Of a stretch of 64,000 nt of DNA, positions 12,213 through 23,030 are shown piece after piece. Both the position numbers and the translations under genes were made by a program. Every line of letters begins with the position of its first letter. Position 1 is the stretch's first letter. The notes beneath the pieces are model-generated. The model was not told the origin of the DNA. It was given only the letters and a program-made list of their open reading frames with translations, and ran no database searches. The DNA comes from Ariolimax columbianus (Eukaryota > Mollusca > Gastropoda > Stylommatophora > Arionidae): contig JAVGWX010000005.1 of the NCBI GenBank assembly GCA_036924085.1, positions 100,645,672 through 100,709,671 of the forward strand. Direction: 5' to 3'.

Positions 12213-13087
12213 GTAACCAGCTAGATCTGGTTTTATTTTCTCTCACACAATCCATTCTGGACAGAAACAAGAAACGCATGTACACCCCACACCTGGTACG
12301 GATCCCAGGACCCATTAAGACGGAGTAAAGTAGTGGATCACTGCATTTGCGAGTATGTCGTAAAGGGCTACTTGGAAGAGTTGCTCATGGGGCTAGCAAC
12401 CTGATCACGTAAAACATATTGCTACAGAAACTACCACTGTACGAGCACACGAAACGCTTCGGCTCAGGATTCCTGTAGGAGGCCAACTGTAATGGTGGCC
12501 GTGTACTGCGATTGAAGATAAAGAGGACAAGATGAGGCTTGTGCATATAAACGGACAAACCGCAAAAGGCACAGAAAGCCGAGTCACAATCTTATCATTC
12601 TTCTTATCACACGTCGTTTTATTTATTACCCCGCTACCAGAAACGTTTGCAATTATTACCTTGCCGCCGTCTTGCGCATTATTAAAGCACACAACATGGC
12701 CGCCAAGAGTGCTCTTATTGCCCGGCCTTCTCAAGACATCCCCATCTAAATATATCCTCTAGCCGAGCGTATCACGTTACGCACTTTAATTATCTTCAAT
12801 TATCGCCGACTCTGGCAATCCCCGACGCATCTTCCAGCGTTTGTGTTCGTTGTTTCGATGTGCCAACAATTTTTTGTTTGTATACTGCAATAGAATGTGT
12901 ATGTTTATCCAAAGAGCACACGGAGATTAAAGCGTAGAGCCACTTTCAGTCAATTAATGACAATCAGATGTGTTCGGAGACACACTTCTAAAAGATATGG
13001 AATCACAACAAAGTAGAAGGTACAGATAAAGATATCAAATAAAGAATAGAGAAGACCAGAATATCTCAAATTGATTTCAACACGATT
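12213..13087. other. Unassigned region
   Basis: No convincing coding sequence or repeat was found. Open frames of up to about 109 codons on either strand (about 12405-12762) overlap each other and lack family features. Confidence 0.45.
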
Positions 13088-13556
13088 TTATGTGTGTATG
13101 TGTGCTTGTTGTCAAATGGTGTGTGTATGTGTGCTTGTTGTCAATAGCTTATGTGTATGTGTGTTTGTTGTCAATATGTTATGTGTATGTGTGTTTGTTG
13201 TCAATATGTTATGTGTATGTGTGTTTGTTGTCAATATGTTATGTGTATGTGTGCTTGTTGTCAAATGGTGTGTGTATGTGTGCTTGTTGTCAATATCTTA
13301 TGTGTATGTGTGTTTGTTGTCAATATGTTATGTGTATGTGTGTCTGTTGTCAATATGTTATGTGTATGTGTGTTTGTTGTCAATATGTTATGTGTATGTG
13401 TGTTTGTTGTCAATATGTTATGTGTATGTGTGTTTGTTGTCAATATTTTATGTGTATGTGTGTTTGTTGTCAATGTGTTATGTGTATGTAAGCTTTTATC
13501 AATATGTTGTGTGTATGTGTGCTTACTGTTAACATTGTGTGTATGTGTCTAAGTGT
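13088..13556 (+). repeat. 30-bp minisatellite, about 15 copies
   Basis: Units of the type TGTGTGCTTGTTGTCAATAT plus TTATGTGTA repeat with single-base variation. All three + frames read open as Cys/Val/Tyr-rich peptides because of the periodicity. I regard this as a minisatellite and not a protein gene. Confidence 0.95.
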
Positions 13557-14019
13557 GCTTAGTTTCAAAACTGCATGTTCCAAATTTTTTTTAAATGATC
13601 TTATAGGCGAACTGTTCAAAAAGCCACAATATACAATTGCTGCCGTTGTTCTGTTGATGACCATAGTAGAGTCATCACAACGCATACATACTGAGGATGC
13701 TCACACCCAATGTGGAATCGGTCTTTGAATGTGCAGAAAACACATCAGAGATGACCAAACTCAATAGTAAGAGATTTCAGCGATTTATCAACAGATTCTT
13801 GAGATAGATTCTGAGTTTGGAGTGGTTGACAAGGTTACGAACGAAAGCATTTGTGAGAGAACAAGACAAAGACAGGTGGCGCATGGCAGTTTTAGAAGAC
13901 GATCACCCAAGGTAGGCCAACGCTGCGAAAGCTCCAAGTCAGTCTCACAAGACAATCTCTGTCATGAAACGTGCAGAGGAATTCAGGCAAAGGATGTAAA
14001 GAACACAAGGTGAAAAAAC
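13557..14019. other. Unassigned, possible LINE 3' tail relic
   Basis: At about 13800-13990 (+) a fragment contains CCAAGTCAGTCTCACAAGAC, faintly like the LINE tail relic at 46990-47260. The similarity is weak and I do not claim it as an element. Confidence 0.25.
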
Positions 14020-15582
14020 CTAGTTACCGATACAAGAAAAGCAACGCGAAACTTTAATGTTGACACGTGTGTGGTACTGCTCATAGTAGGGATAAGTGCA
14101 GAGCTGTACCCGGCATTTTCTGCATGCGAACTGTGTAGAGTGTCGTCTCTTGTTCATGTCTGAACAGACAGCACAGTCCAGACGACACAGTTGGCCACCA
14201 GAAAGCCGGTTAGTCTTGTGACTCAGATAGTGCTTCCATATCACCATTCTGTCTACTAGAACAACAGTATGGCCTCTTCTACTAGAGACACCAGACTGGT
14301 AGTCATCTAGAAGGACATGTACAGTTCGATGAGAGAATTTGTCTGCCCTAATACGATGAAGATGCAAGAATTTCCAAATAACAAGCGCATTGACAAAACA
14401 TAATTCAAATAGGTAGAAAAATATGTTCTTCCACTCCTGTTGGAATGAAGATAGTAGATCAAAAGTCGATTGTTTGTTTAATCTACCAAGATCTCGCATG
14501 CGTGTTGTCAACTCGGACATGATCGGGGTGGTCTTTTGATGGAACTGTTTTCGTGAAGGTCTGCAGCTCGTGTCCGGTAATCGTGCCATTGACTGGCCTC
14601 TTGTAGAACCAGGCAATGTAGGCAAGACGCCATTTGTTCTGGTGATGGGTGGCTGATCAGGCTTGAGTTGCAGCATTTGTTTTTGGAGATGTGCCAATGC
14701 GGTTACAACGTAGTGTAGCCGTGGCTGTTTTGTAATTTGCTCACAGAAAAGAGCTGGATATTTAACAAAATTGTCCCTGTGTACAATATGGCCCTTACCA
14801 TACGGGGAGGGGGTGGGGACTATATAAGAAATAACGCAGTTAGCAACACCCGTAGTACGGTCCGCACCGTATTCCTTGCCCATGCACAGTTGCCAATTCA
14901 AGATGTAACCAGTCCTGTATTCGACTAGGCCCCATGCCTTCAACCATCACTTTGAAGACTCTTAGGCAACATGCAAACGGCTGATCCTACCCTTGAAAGC
15001 AATCATGCTTCCATCAACACTAACCACTTTGGAACTGATGATACGCCGCTGCCCTTGAGGAAATGTGAACAAATGACAAAAGTCTCCGGAATCTTGTCCT
15101 GGATATATCATGTGGAAACCATGACCTCTCAAGGAATTGATCATTGGACCAGTATGAGTCAAAGAAACATCGTTTATCCTGTAGCAGCATCATCAACAGT
15201 AAAGCAAGGAAAGCCTGTATTTCTTCCACAGTAACAGGCTTCCACAATGTCACAGGTACTGATGGACCTCTTTTAGCTCTTTCACGGAGTCGGCATATCT
15301 GTTAGTGTCTACTACAAACACTTGTATAACATCTGCAGTAGTAAATAAACTAAACAGATCTACCTCCAAAAGATCTCTTGCAACACAGTTAGTTCCAACA
15401 ACTTCATCGAAGATGAGTAGTCAGTCGCGATTGTAACCAGAAGGAACACCTACTTCTGGTTCAAAATCACTATCGATGCTAGACGAATAATCATCATCAA
15501 CTGCATCTTCTGGACCAAGAGAAACGTTTCCAACTACGTTAGTAGACCTGAGAAAGGCCACACCATTGGAATCACTATCCAT
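14020..15582 (-). pseudogene. piggyBac-type transposase pseudogene
   Basis: Minus-strand translation gives a piggyBac/PGBD-like transposase of about 520 codons, close to the family's usual length. In order it has an acidic N-terminus starting MDSDSNG (15582), the block PVTVEEIQAFLALLLMMLL (about 15190-15250), SVDGSMIAFKGR (about 14975-15010), KAWGLVEYRTGY (about 14905-14940), HRDNFVKYPALF (about 14745-14785), and a C-terminal Cys/His-rich zinc motif with CRKCRVQLCTYPYYEQYHT (about 14065-14135). The first two catalytic-type Asp positions are still present. It is inactivated by an in-frame TGA near 15418, a frameshift near 15070, and TAA and TGA codons near 14948-14964. I did not identify flanking TTAA-bounded terminal inverted repeats, so the element's limits are unknown. 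Confidence 0.88.
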
Positions 15583-15715
15583 AGCAAATGTCTTTAAAAT
15601 GGCTGAATCTTCCGTGTCTATTGCAAAAACTGAACTATAATTTCAAATTGTTTGCAAGCACTGTTCCCGGGCAAAGTGTAGCAACAAAAGGGAAATGAAC
15701 CGTATTTTGACTCAG
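15583..15715. other. Spacer upstream of piggyBac relic
   Basis: Sequence between the transposase start and the next dispersed repeat. It could be the 5' terminal region of the piggyBac element; no inverted repeat was confirmed. Confidence 0.35.
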
Positions 15716-15836
15716 CTTGGCTTCGTTCGTTCTCAATCTCCCGCTACCAAACTCTGAAAAAAGCATAAGTAGTAGAATGTAGTCCAGAGAACGAAATGCG
15801 TTATGTCGTAGTAAACAGCTTGGCTGCGATATTTGC

Positions 15837-15848
15837 ACATTTCGGTTC
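15837..15848 (+). repeat. Target-site duplication of LINE copy 3 (left)
   Basis: ACATTTCGGTTC matches 16432-16443 exactly. The final C may be shared with the CTT tail. Confidence 0.85.
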
Positions 15849-16431
15849 TTCTTCTTCTTCTTCTTCTTCTTCGTACGCAGTCAGACAGTAACCATTATTT
15901 TTTCGAAAAAAGCGGCGGTCATCCTGAGGCTCTCGCCACTGCGATAGAGCTTGTCTTGCAGTTCCACTGGTAATGGCCACATCTGCTCTCTCTGATCCTC
16001 GTATGTCGGGCAGTTCTGCAGCAGATGTTCAGCGGTCATTTTACCAGTACCGCACAGGCATTCGTCGGTACACCCTATCTTCAATTTGTTGAATAGGTGG
16101 TACCTCAGTCTGTTGTGGCCAGTGCGAAGTCTGAAGACAACGACCTGCTCTCTTCGGTTCAACTGGTAATAGGCATCGTTTTTGGTGTAACCAGTATGTT
16201 CGGTTTCCCATTTGGTCATGTATCTGGTTTTGATAAGCCGTTTTGACTCTTCGTACGTCATACTGGTATCTGTTTGTGGTAGTCTTGCACCTTCTTTTGC
16301 CAGTCTGTCTGCCTCCTCGTTGCCTTGGATGTTGCAGTGTGACGGAACCCACTGTACCACTACCCTTTTTGGTGCGGACCGCTGGCACAGTTTGCAGAGT
16401 GCTGCTCTTAAGTCATTAAGCTCAGTGTTTT
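15849..16431 (-). pseudogene. LINE copy 3, short 5'-truncated
   Basis: A minus-strand fragment with the 3' part of the RNase H (VPSHCNIQGNEEADRLAKEG, about 16290-16355), the C-terminal region and Cys/His motif, and a stop followed by a long (GAA)n tail (CTT repeats at 15849-15871). The C-terminal frame is open from 16360 to 15881 for 159 codons. It is flanked by a duplication containing ACATTTCGGTTC at 15837-15848 and 16432-16443. It split repeat family A. Confidence 0.93.
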
Positions 16432-16443
16432 ACATTTCGGTTC
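16432..16443 (+). repeat. Target-site duplication of LINE copy 3 (right)
   Basis: Exact match to 15837-15848. Confidence 0.85.
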
Positions 16444-16470
16444 AACACATCCCACTTCAGCAGGAGACTC

Positions 16471-16945
16471 TATTTTAAATTCAAATATTCGTAAGTTCAG
16501 CCGTTTCTATAGCAATAACCCGAATGTTTTAACTCGATAAATCGCTGACTAAGTGTATGGGGGTCATGAGTAAAGTTTGTTTGAGAACGGGTGTTTCTTG
16601 AATGGCGTCACAGTCAGACCGCGGTGTAGGAGCACACAACTGGTCTGCTTGGAGAACGTTGATTGATGGACCCCAAGGTGAAAATGGCGGGGAATGAGAA
16701 GAAGAGCTACTATTGTACGTGTCATTTGTCTGAAAGCTGTTTCCAGATCCGGTCCACCCAACCATTTTTGAATGGCCCTCCCAACCAGTTTTGGCCGACC
16801 TCTTATTGTTGATTGAAAACTACTGTATACTCCGACCACTGTGCTAAAACAAATATTACAAAATAGCACGCACAGGCACCAGCAACACAACTGAAAAGAC
16901 CTCAAATGTGCGATTACTATCTCCCCACCTCCCACAACACCACCA
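16471..16945. other. Unassigned region
   Basis: Nothing convincing was found. Two overlapping minus-strand open frames (16529-16935) share no family features. Confidence 0.45.
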
Positions 16946-16948
16946 ACC

Positions 16949-17020
<72 letters not shown>
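16946..17020 (+). repeat. (CT)n microsatellite
   Basis: About 70 bases of CT dinucleotides with occasional A interruptions. Confidence 0.97.
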
Positions 17021-17289
17021 CAATTGAGCTCTAAAAGATAGTGCAGACAAAACGGAAATGATAACGTCAAATCTCGGATCGTCCACGTGAACAGGTGAAG
17101 ACAGTGTCGGTACCTACTTTGATAATGAGAAACTTCAAGCAATCACATATTTATTCTGCGATCGGAAGTCTCTGAGATCAAATGATGTTCCTTTGTCTTT
17201 AGCATCGGTACGGGAAAGTGATGGAGGAAATGGGGGTGTATGGTACGTACATTTCTATAGGAAGGAGTTAAGGTGCACAATTACCCTCG
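17021..17289. other. Unassigned spacer
   Basis: No feature was recognised. Confidence 0.5.
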
Positions 17290-17480
17290 TGAAGCATGTT
17301 AAGTATAAATCAGCCAGTAACACCTCTGTGAGTGTAGCTGTTTACCGTTGGCCTTGAAAAGTGGGTTAAGTATTAATCAGTCAGTGACACCTCTGTGTGT
17401 GTAGCTGTTTACCGTTGGCCTTGAAAAGTGGGTTAAGTATTAATCAGCCAGTGACACCTCTGTGTGTGTAGCTGTTGTGC
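17290..17480 (+). repeat. 67-bp tandem repeat, nearly 3 copies
   Basis: Units share TTAAGTATTAATCAG, GTGACACCTCTGTGTGTGTA and TTTACCGTTGGCCTTGAAAA. The first unit has diverged and the third is cut short. Confidence 0.9.
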
Positions 17481-17931
17481 ACGTTTTCATGTATAAGAGT
17501 TTGCATTTGTAAAACTAATTTCTAAGTTTAGAAAAGTGGACAGTGAAAATCGTGTATTTAAATCAGAATTGGAGTTCGAGTATTTGTTCATTCTCAATAA
17601 GGATAAAAACATCAGTGCTTAGTTAGAGCCAAAGTGTTAGCTCTAGCACCCAAGTGTTGGTCGTATTGAATAAATATAACTTGAAACGTCACAAATCATG
17701 AGAAAAACATGACAAGCACGGCAACTAGTCATGAAAGCTTGTGATTGAACAACTCAAGAAAAAAACTGAACCAGCAAAGAGTATATTTAGTCTTGTAAAT
17801 AAGATTCAGGAATCATCGCTCGTGTGTCTTATGTGATGAGCTTGCAAAAACAAGAAAAGCCGTTTACTGATGGAGAGTTTGTGAAAAAGTGTGCAGTTCA
17901 AATTGCAGAAGCGCTCAATGAAGAAAATGTA

Positions 17932-17943
17932 GTAAAAGTGTTT
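17932..17943 (+). repeat. Target-site duplication, second-family LINE (left)
   Basis: GTAAAAGTGTTT matches 18829-18840 at 11 of 12 positions. Joining across it restores the hAT reading order. Confidence 0.8.
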
Positions 17944-18828
17944 CTTCTTTTTCTTCTTCTTCGTTCATCCTCAGATCAAGGTTCCGGTTTCTCTTACAAA
18001 GGAGACTATTGTATGTAAGGCTGTTTTATCTCCATACAGCTTTTCTCTTATATCTGTCTCGCGAAGCCAGTATTGTTCTCTCTTTACCTGCGTGAGCGTG
18101 CATCTTTGCAGGATGTGTTCCACGGTCATGATATGCCCACACATGACACTTGTCATCTGTCCCAATCCTCATTTTGTTGTAAAGATGACCCTTGAGTCTG
18201 TTATGCGCAGTTCTCAGTCTGAAGATGATGACTTGCTCTTCTCTAGTTGTTAAAGTAGCTGTCTTCTTTTCGGAAGTCGGGGTGTTGATCACCTCATTTT
18301 ACCCTGAAATTGGCTTTAATTATGGCCTTGGCCTCAATATATGTGATACTCAGGCCTGTTTGTGGGGATGCTCCTCCAATACTTTGCTAGTTTGTCTACA
18401 GCTTCATTTACATCAATATTGCAGTGGGATGGGATCCACTTTATGACCAACCGTGGGCGTTCTGCTGAGAGCTGTGTCAGGGAGAACATACACTGCTCGA
18501 GATCTTCATCTTTATGTTGTTTTAGCGCTGCTAATACTGACGCTGGATCAGTCAGGAATACTATGTTTTCTTGGTAGATATCTTTATCTTGGATTACAAG
18601 CTCAGCTACGGCCTTCAGTGTCTTTACTTCTGCGCGGAAATTATTGGAATATGTCCCCTTTGTTAATACTCGAGTTTTTTCTTCTTCATTCCTTAGTCTG
18701 TAATAGATCCCTCCACTTCCATTAGATGTGGCTTTGTTAGATGAGCCATCTGTATATACGTGTATCCTTTTTTCTGGGTCGTAAACTCTCGTAAGATATT
18801 CTTCTGTGATAAATGTCTTTCTAAAGCT
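17944..18828 (-). pseudogene. 5'-truncated LINE of a second, related family
   Basis: The minus strand encodes an RNase H (VYTDGSSNKATSNGSGGI, NFRAEVKTLKAVAELVI, WIPSHCNIDVNEAVDKLA; about 18370-18780), then a LRTAHNRLKGHLYNKMRIG block (about 18165-18225) and a Cys/His motif (about 18090-18150). It ends in a CTT-rich (GAA on minus) tail. The layout is that of the main LINE family, but the proteins differ strongly, so it is a separate lineage. GTAAAAGTGTTT (17932-17943) and GTAAAAGAGTTT (18829-18840) form a 12-bp duplication with one mismatch. Frames break near 18330 and 18170. Confidence 0.87.
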
Positions 18829-18840
18829 GTAAAAGAGTTT
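18829..18840 (+). repeat. Target-site duplication, second-family LINE (right)
   Basis: GTAAAAGAGTTT, partner of 17932-17943. Confidence 0.8.
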
Positions 18841-19545
18841 CACAATGTACCTCTCTCAAAACGAACCGCTGCTAGGAGAACAAAAGATATTAGCTTGAAT
18901 TTGAACCAGAACCTGAAGTCTTCAATTGAAAACTGTCCATACCTTTCTCTGGCGATTGATAAAGTATAGACACTAGCCAGCGCCTTATATTTTATTAGTG
19001 ATCCAGGAAGGCGTTATTTTTTCTGAAGAATTACTGAAAGTTTTCTCTTTGCATGGTACAAGTAAAGGGGATGGCATATTTTTTGCAGTTCAAAATGTCA
19101 TCTGAGAATATGGAAGGTTTGAAAAAAGTGGCTGCTGTGTTTAGCGATGGTTGCAAGGCTATTGTTGAGAAAAAAATACTGATTTTCTTGGACTTTCGAA
19201 GCAAAATAAAATTGATGTACCTACAGTACATTGCATAGTTCATCAAGAAGCCCTTTGTGCAAAATCCATAAACTTAAATGACACTATGGCTACTGTAGCG
19301 AAAATAAAGAATTTGATCAGAGGAGGATGCAGTTGTCTAACTCACAGAAAGTTACTTGAATTTTTGAAAGAAGTCGATTCTGTTTATGGTGATCTCCTGC
19401 TTCATGGTAAGGTGAGATGGCTAAGTCGAGGAACAAGTTTAAGAACACTTTGTGAACTCAAGGATGAAATAGTTGACTTCCTGCCACACAACTTAACACG
19501 TTCAATTGATCTTCAAAATAAACTCATGATATTTAAAAAAAAAAT

Positions 19546-20203
19546 TAATTTCAGTCCTAAGAATAGACGTATAGACACGGATTGGCAGATGTGCAGTACA
19601 GTAGTTTGCCGTTGCTGTCTGTACATGATTCATTATATATGCAAAACTAAATCTCAGACGTTATTTGTTAAAGATGTTATAGATCTGGCCTACATGTGTT
19701 AATCTTTACCATGTCTGGCCCTCGGCCAACCTTACCTTGGCCACCACTGCGTCTAACCTGTGTCTTGCTTTGCTATAGTTTCAGGGACCAAATGTCTGTG
19801 ATATGTACGAGGGTATGTCAAATACTCATTTTACTATGGAGTAATCTATTGGCTAAAAAGATTCCTGTTACATTTTGACTCCTCTTAGTTATTACAACAT
19901 GTTACACGTCTTTTTGTTGTAGAATGTTTGTTTTAATTGTGACATGTGACATTATCTAATTGTCGTTTAGACTTAAAAAAGGTCTTAGTTAGATAATTTA
20001 TAAGTTATTTTAAAACTTTTGATCCGCTTTTTATTCCATTTGCTGATGTCTGTCTGGGGGATTTTTATAGGGCTGAAGAATAAAGACGACTGGTAATTGC
20101 AATTGAAGCACAGTGTACATCCTATGTTTTTATTTAACATACGACACACACACACACAAAATATTCAAAGCCGAGGTTCTGAACGCTTGTCCTTGTTGTC
20201 AAA
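19546..20203. other. Unassigned AT-rich region
   Basis: No coding or element homology was recognised. It includes a short (AC)n run near 20143-20158. It may contain the decayed 3' end of the hAT element. Confidence 0.4.
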
Positions 20204-20214
20204 AGACTGATATT
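20204..20214 (+). repeat. SINE target-site duplication (left)
   Basis: AGACTGATATT is repeated at 20481-20491. Confidence 0.85.
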
Positions 20215-20480
20215 TATTTATTTATTTATTTATTTTTTTTTGCGTTCGCCTCATTTATGTATTCCCCAAGGCGTGTGTGCGTTACACTGTGGTTTTTATT
20301 TTGCGCCTGTCGGCCCAGTGCATCCGACTTCAGCATGCATTTTATGTAAGGGTCTGCTTCCTCCTGCATTTTCTAAGGGTTTGCTTCCCCGGGGTAACGG
20401 CCGGTGCTGTGATGGGGATCGAACCCAGCACCTTCTGGTTGTGAGCCGTGCCACTTAACCACTAGGCCACGCCGTCCCCT
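20215..20480 (-). mobile_element. tRNA-derived SINE with AAAT tail
   Basis: Read on the minus strand, the element starts with a tRNA-like head containing an A-box-like GTGGCCTAGTGGTTAAGTGG and a B-box GGGTTCGATCCCC (about 20405-20480). A central core follows, with GCTGAAGTCGGATGCACTGG (about 20320-20340), and the element ends in a run of AAAT units (20215-20240 as TATT on +). A perfect 11-bp duplication flanks it. SINEs are transcribed by RNA polymerase III from the internal boxes and mobilised by a LINE. The core also occurs at the 5' end of the resident LINE. Confidence 0.88.
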
Positions 20481-20491
20481 AGACTGATATT
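20481..20491 (+). repeat. SINE target-site duplication (right)
   Basis: Exact match to 20204-20214. Confidence 0.85.
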
Positions 20492-21261
20492 CAAAACCAA
20501 TGAGCCAGCCGCTCCTCATTTTAAGCCTAATAGGACAGTTAGGAAGTAATGGTATCTGTAGATTTTTCTGGATTACACGTTGGTGTATGTTCCATTGTTG
20601 CGACTGATTGGCATGAGATAAGCTAGGCTAATAACGTTATTTTTGTGGGGGTGTTTGTTCTATTCCAAAATATCAACCTCACTTCAATTCGGGCACACCT
20701 ATAGGTTTTTTCAGGAAATGGTTGAAGGATGTATACTATTGGTTCCTATCAATGGGTGTACACACTCCTTCCCCCCCCCCCCCCTCCTCCCCTCATGTGC
20801 CCCGCTCCGCTCGATTTGAAAATTATTCAGTCTGTAAATTGCATGATTAATTTATTTGGGGCGTTATCATTCAACAGGCGGTCATAAATAAACTTCAAAT
20901 GACACGTCATTACACTGACACGTCATTACACTGACACGTCATTACACTGACACGTCATTACACTTTTAGTGTGCACGTAATGAGAGTCTGTGAAGACAGG
21001 ATGTCAGCTCATACAGTGTCCCGAACCCCAAAACGAACATGAGAGCAAATCCTCACCAGCCCCTGGTGGAAATTAAGGCTTCTACATTTGTTATTCACTC
21101 TTGTCCTAGCCAGTTCATCTGTGTTTTTCGATGTAAGGATTTTGGAGTCTGACACTATGTCTGTCCACGATAAAGCGGTTTAAGATGGTCATGTTAGAGC
21201 CGAGGCTACTTCTTCCATCTCGAATCTCGTACTGGAAGTTGCTGTCCTGTATGCTACACTC
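20492..21261. other. Unassigned region with short simple repeats
   Basis: Contains a poly-C tract (about 20769-20787) and a 16-bp repeat, GACACGTCATTACACT, of about 4 copies at 20900-20963. No gene was recognised. Confidence 0.6.
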
Positions 21262-21957
21262 CACTAAGTAACAACTTGACCTATCACTGTAACAGAGCAG
21301 TCCCAACTTGACCTATCACTGTAACAGAACAGTCCCAGCCTGATTTATCAATCTAACAGAACAGTCCCAGCCTGATTTATCAATCTAACAGAGCAGTCCC
21401 AGCCTGATTTATCAATCTAACAGAGCAGTCCCAGCCTGACCTCCCCCTCTAACAGAGCAGTCCCAACCTGGCCTCTCCCACTAACACAGCAGTCCCAAAC
21501 TGATATATCACTTTAACAGAGCAGTCCCAACCTGACCTATCACTCTAACAGAGCAGTACCAGCCTGACCTTTCCCTGTAACAGAGCAGTCCCAACCTGAC
21601 CTATTACTCTAACAGAGCAGTCCCAACCTGACCTATAACTCTAACACATCAGTACCAGCCTGACCTCTCCCTGTAACAGAGCAGTGCCAACCTGACCTCT
21701 TACTCTAACAGAGTAGCCCAAACCTTATATCTCACTCTAATAGAGGTCCCAACCTGACCTCTCACTCTAACAGAGCAGTCCCAATCTGACCTCCCCCTCT
21801 AACAGAGCAGTCCCAACCTGACCTCTCACTCTATCAGAGCAGTCCCAACCTGACCTATCACTCTAACAGAGCAGCCCCAACCAGACCTATCACTCTAACA
21901 GAGCAGTCCCAACCTTATATCTCACTCTAACAGAGCAGCCCTAACCTTATATCTCAC
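21262..21957 (+). repeat. About 33-bp minisatellite, about 20 diverged copies
   Basis: Units combine TAACAGAGCAGTCCCAACCT with GACCTATCACTC and variants. Sequence divergence between units is high, so this array is older than the 30-bp array at 7231. Confidence 0.93.
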
Positions 21958-22190
21958 AACATAGCATCGACCTATCATATCTATCTTTCAACAAAGCGTA
22001 TCCAGCACACTTGCCGTCTAGAAACCGGATTCCCATTCACCCTTCATTCTTTTATGTTGTCTGGTGTGAATGTTTTCAATTGTCTGTTGTGTAAATTTTC
22101 AAGTTTCGGGTGAATATTTTCAAGCGTATGTTGTGTATGTTTTGAAGTGTCTAGTATTAATGTTTTCAAATGTGTTATATGTATTTTCAA
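21958..22190. other. Spacer with decayed array units
   Basis: TTTTCAAGTGT-like fragments grade into the next array. Nothing else was seen. Confidence 0.5.
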
Positions 22191-22445
22191 GTGTGTGGTG
22201 TACATGTTTTCAAGTGTGTGGTGTACATGTTTTCAAGTGTCTGGTGTACATGTTTTCAAGTGTCTGGTGTACATGTTTTCAAGTGTCTGGTGTACATGTT
22301 TTCAAGTGTCTGGTGTACATGTTTTCAAGTGTCTGGTGTACATGTTTTCAAGTGTCTGGTGTACATGTTTTCAAGTGTGTGGTGTACATGTTTTCAAGTG
22401 TGTGGTGTACATGTTTTCAAGTGTGTGGTGTACATGTTTTCTAGT
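22191..22445 (+). repeat. 23-bp minisatellite, about 11 copies
   Basis: Units contain TTTTCAAGTGT and GGTGTACATG. Because 23 is not a multiple of three and no frame has a stop, the same peptide appears in all three + frames. That is characteristic of repeat sequence and not of a gene. Confidence 0.96.
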
Positions 22446-22617
22446 GTCTATTTCATACTTGTCTCTGAGACCATTAATAAAAGACATCCGAAAATTCAAA
22501 TTTGTTTGACATATATCTGCCACCTCTGGCGCTTTGAAATGAACCATTGTGAATGTCTAGTGCATGTGGTCTTATTTGAATACACGAAGTCCACATCTTA
22601 TAATGACATATCTGTAC
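22446..22617. other. Unassigned spacer
   Basis: No feature was recognised. Confidence 0.5.
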
Positions 22618-22775
22618 CTTGCTGAAGTCGGATGTGTTGGACCGAAAGGTGCAAATATCGCAGTCAATCTGTAAACGACAACACAACGCATTCCGTTCTG
22701 TACTACATTCTGCTACTTAAGCCCTTTCAGGGTTTGGTAGCGGGAGATTGAGAACGAACGAAGCCAAGCCATATA
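22618..22775 (+). repeat. Dispersed repeat family A, uninterrupted copy
   Basis: Matches the split copy at 15716-16470 in inverse orientation, through GGTAGCGGGAGATTGAGAAC and ACTACATTCTGCTAC. It begins near GCTGAAGTCGGATGTGTTGG, which also resembles the SINE core at 20320-20340. Confidence 0.82.
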
Positions 22776-22779
22776 TATA

Positions 22780-22816
22780 TACTAGGCTTAGCACTAGGCT
22801 TAGCACTAGGCTTAGC
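22780..22816 (+). repeat. 12-bp tandem repeat, 3 copies
   Basis: ACTAGGCTTAGC in three head-to-tail copies next to a TA-rich stretch. Confidence 0.9.
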
Positions 22817-23030
22817 TGTATGCACTATATATAGTGTAGAGAGACAGCACAATTTGATTATTGAAACACGAGTTTTTCAACTTTCTCTTCCTGTTGAAGA
22901 TTATCAGTCTTATAAGATTAGAAGGCTTGACAAGAGAGACTTGTTCATAACGTAAAATCTTTGTACTTGTTTAGAAGACCCTACAGAATCTGTATACAAA
23001 CAGTTTATTGGAGGGTGGTTTAGCCTATAT
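22817..23030. other. Unassigned spacer
   Basis: No feature was recognised. Confidence 0.5.

Larger units (their letters stand above)
15716..16470 (-). repeat. Dispersed repeat family A, split by LINE copy 3
   Basis: 15716-15848 and 16444-16470 together match, inverted, the uninterrupted sequence at 22618-22775. Shared landmarks are TTCGTTCGTTCTCAATCTCC, GGCTGCGATATTTGCAC and ACACATCCCACTTCAGCA. LINE copy 3 sits between the two halves. Close to the split lies a core also found in the SINE at 20215-20480 and at the LINE 5' end. The family could not be named. Confidence 0.8.
17520..19545 (+). pseudogene. hAT-type transposase pseudogene (GTF2IRD2/ZBED-like), split by a LINE
   Basis: Broken + frames match, in order, the transposase-derived proteins of the GTF2IRD2/ZBED5 kind. 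They are an N-terminal block KVDSENRVFKSELEFEY (about 17530-17585), KPFTDGEFVKKC (about 17855-17895), NVPLSKRTAARRTKDI (about 18843-18890), SLAIDKV (about 18947-18968), HQEALCAKSINLNDTMATV (about 19240-19300), LTHRKLLEFLKEVDS (about 19338-19383) and GKVRWLSRGTSLRTLCEL (about 19405-19460). hAT transposases excise and insert DNA elements; domesticated relatives exist in vertebrates. Here stops and frameshifts break nearly every segment, and a LINE fragment (17944-18828) was inserted after GAAAATGTAGTAAAAGTG. Everything C-terminal of about residue 400 appears lost. It is clearly non-functional. Confidence 0.82.

Noticed and set aside
12405..12762. Opposite-strand open frames of 76-109 codons
   Set aside because: They overlap each other with no family features, compatible with chance.
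13071..13552. Three overlapping Cys/Val/Tyr-rich open frames
   Set aside because: All three frames of one strand are open because of the 30-bp minisatellite. A real gene would favour one.
22070..22625. Three overlapping frames encoding the same Cys/Phe/Val peptide
   Set aside because: A 23-bp repeat cycles through all frames, so the identical peptides are an artefact.
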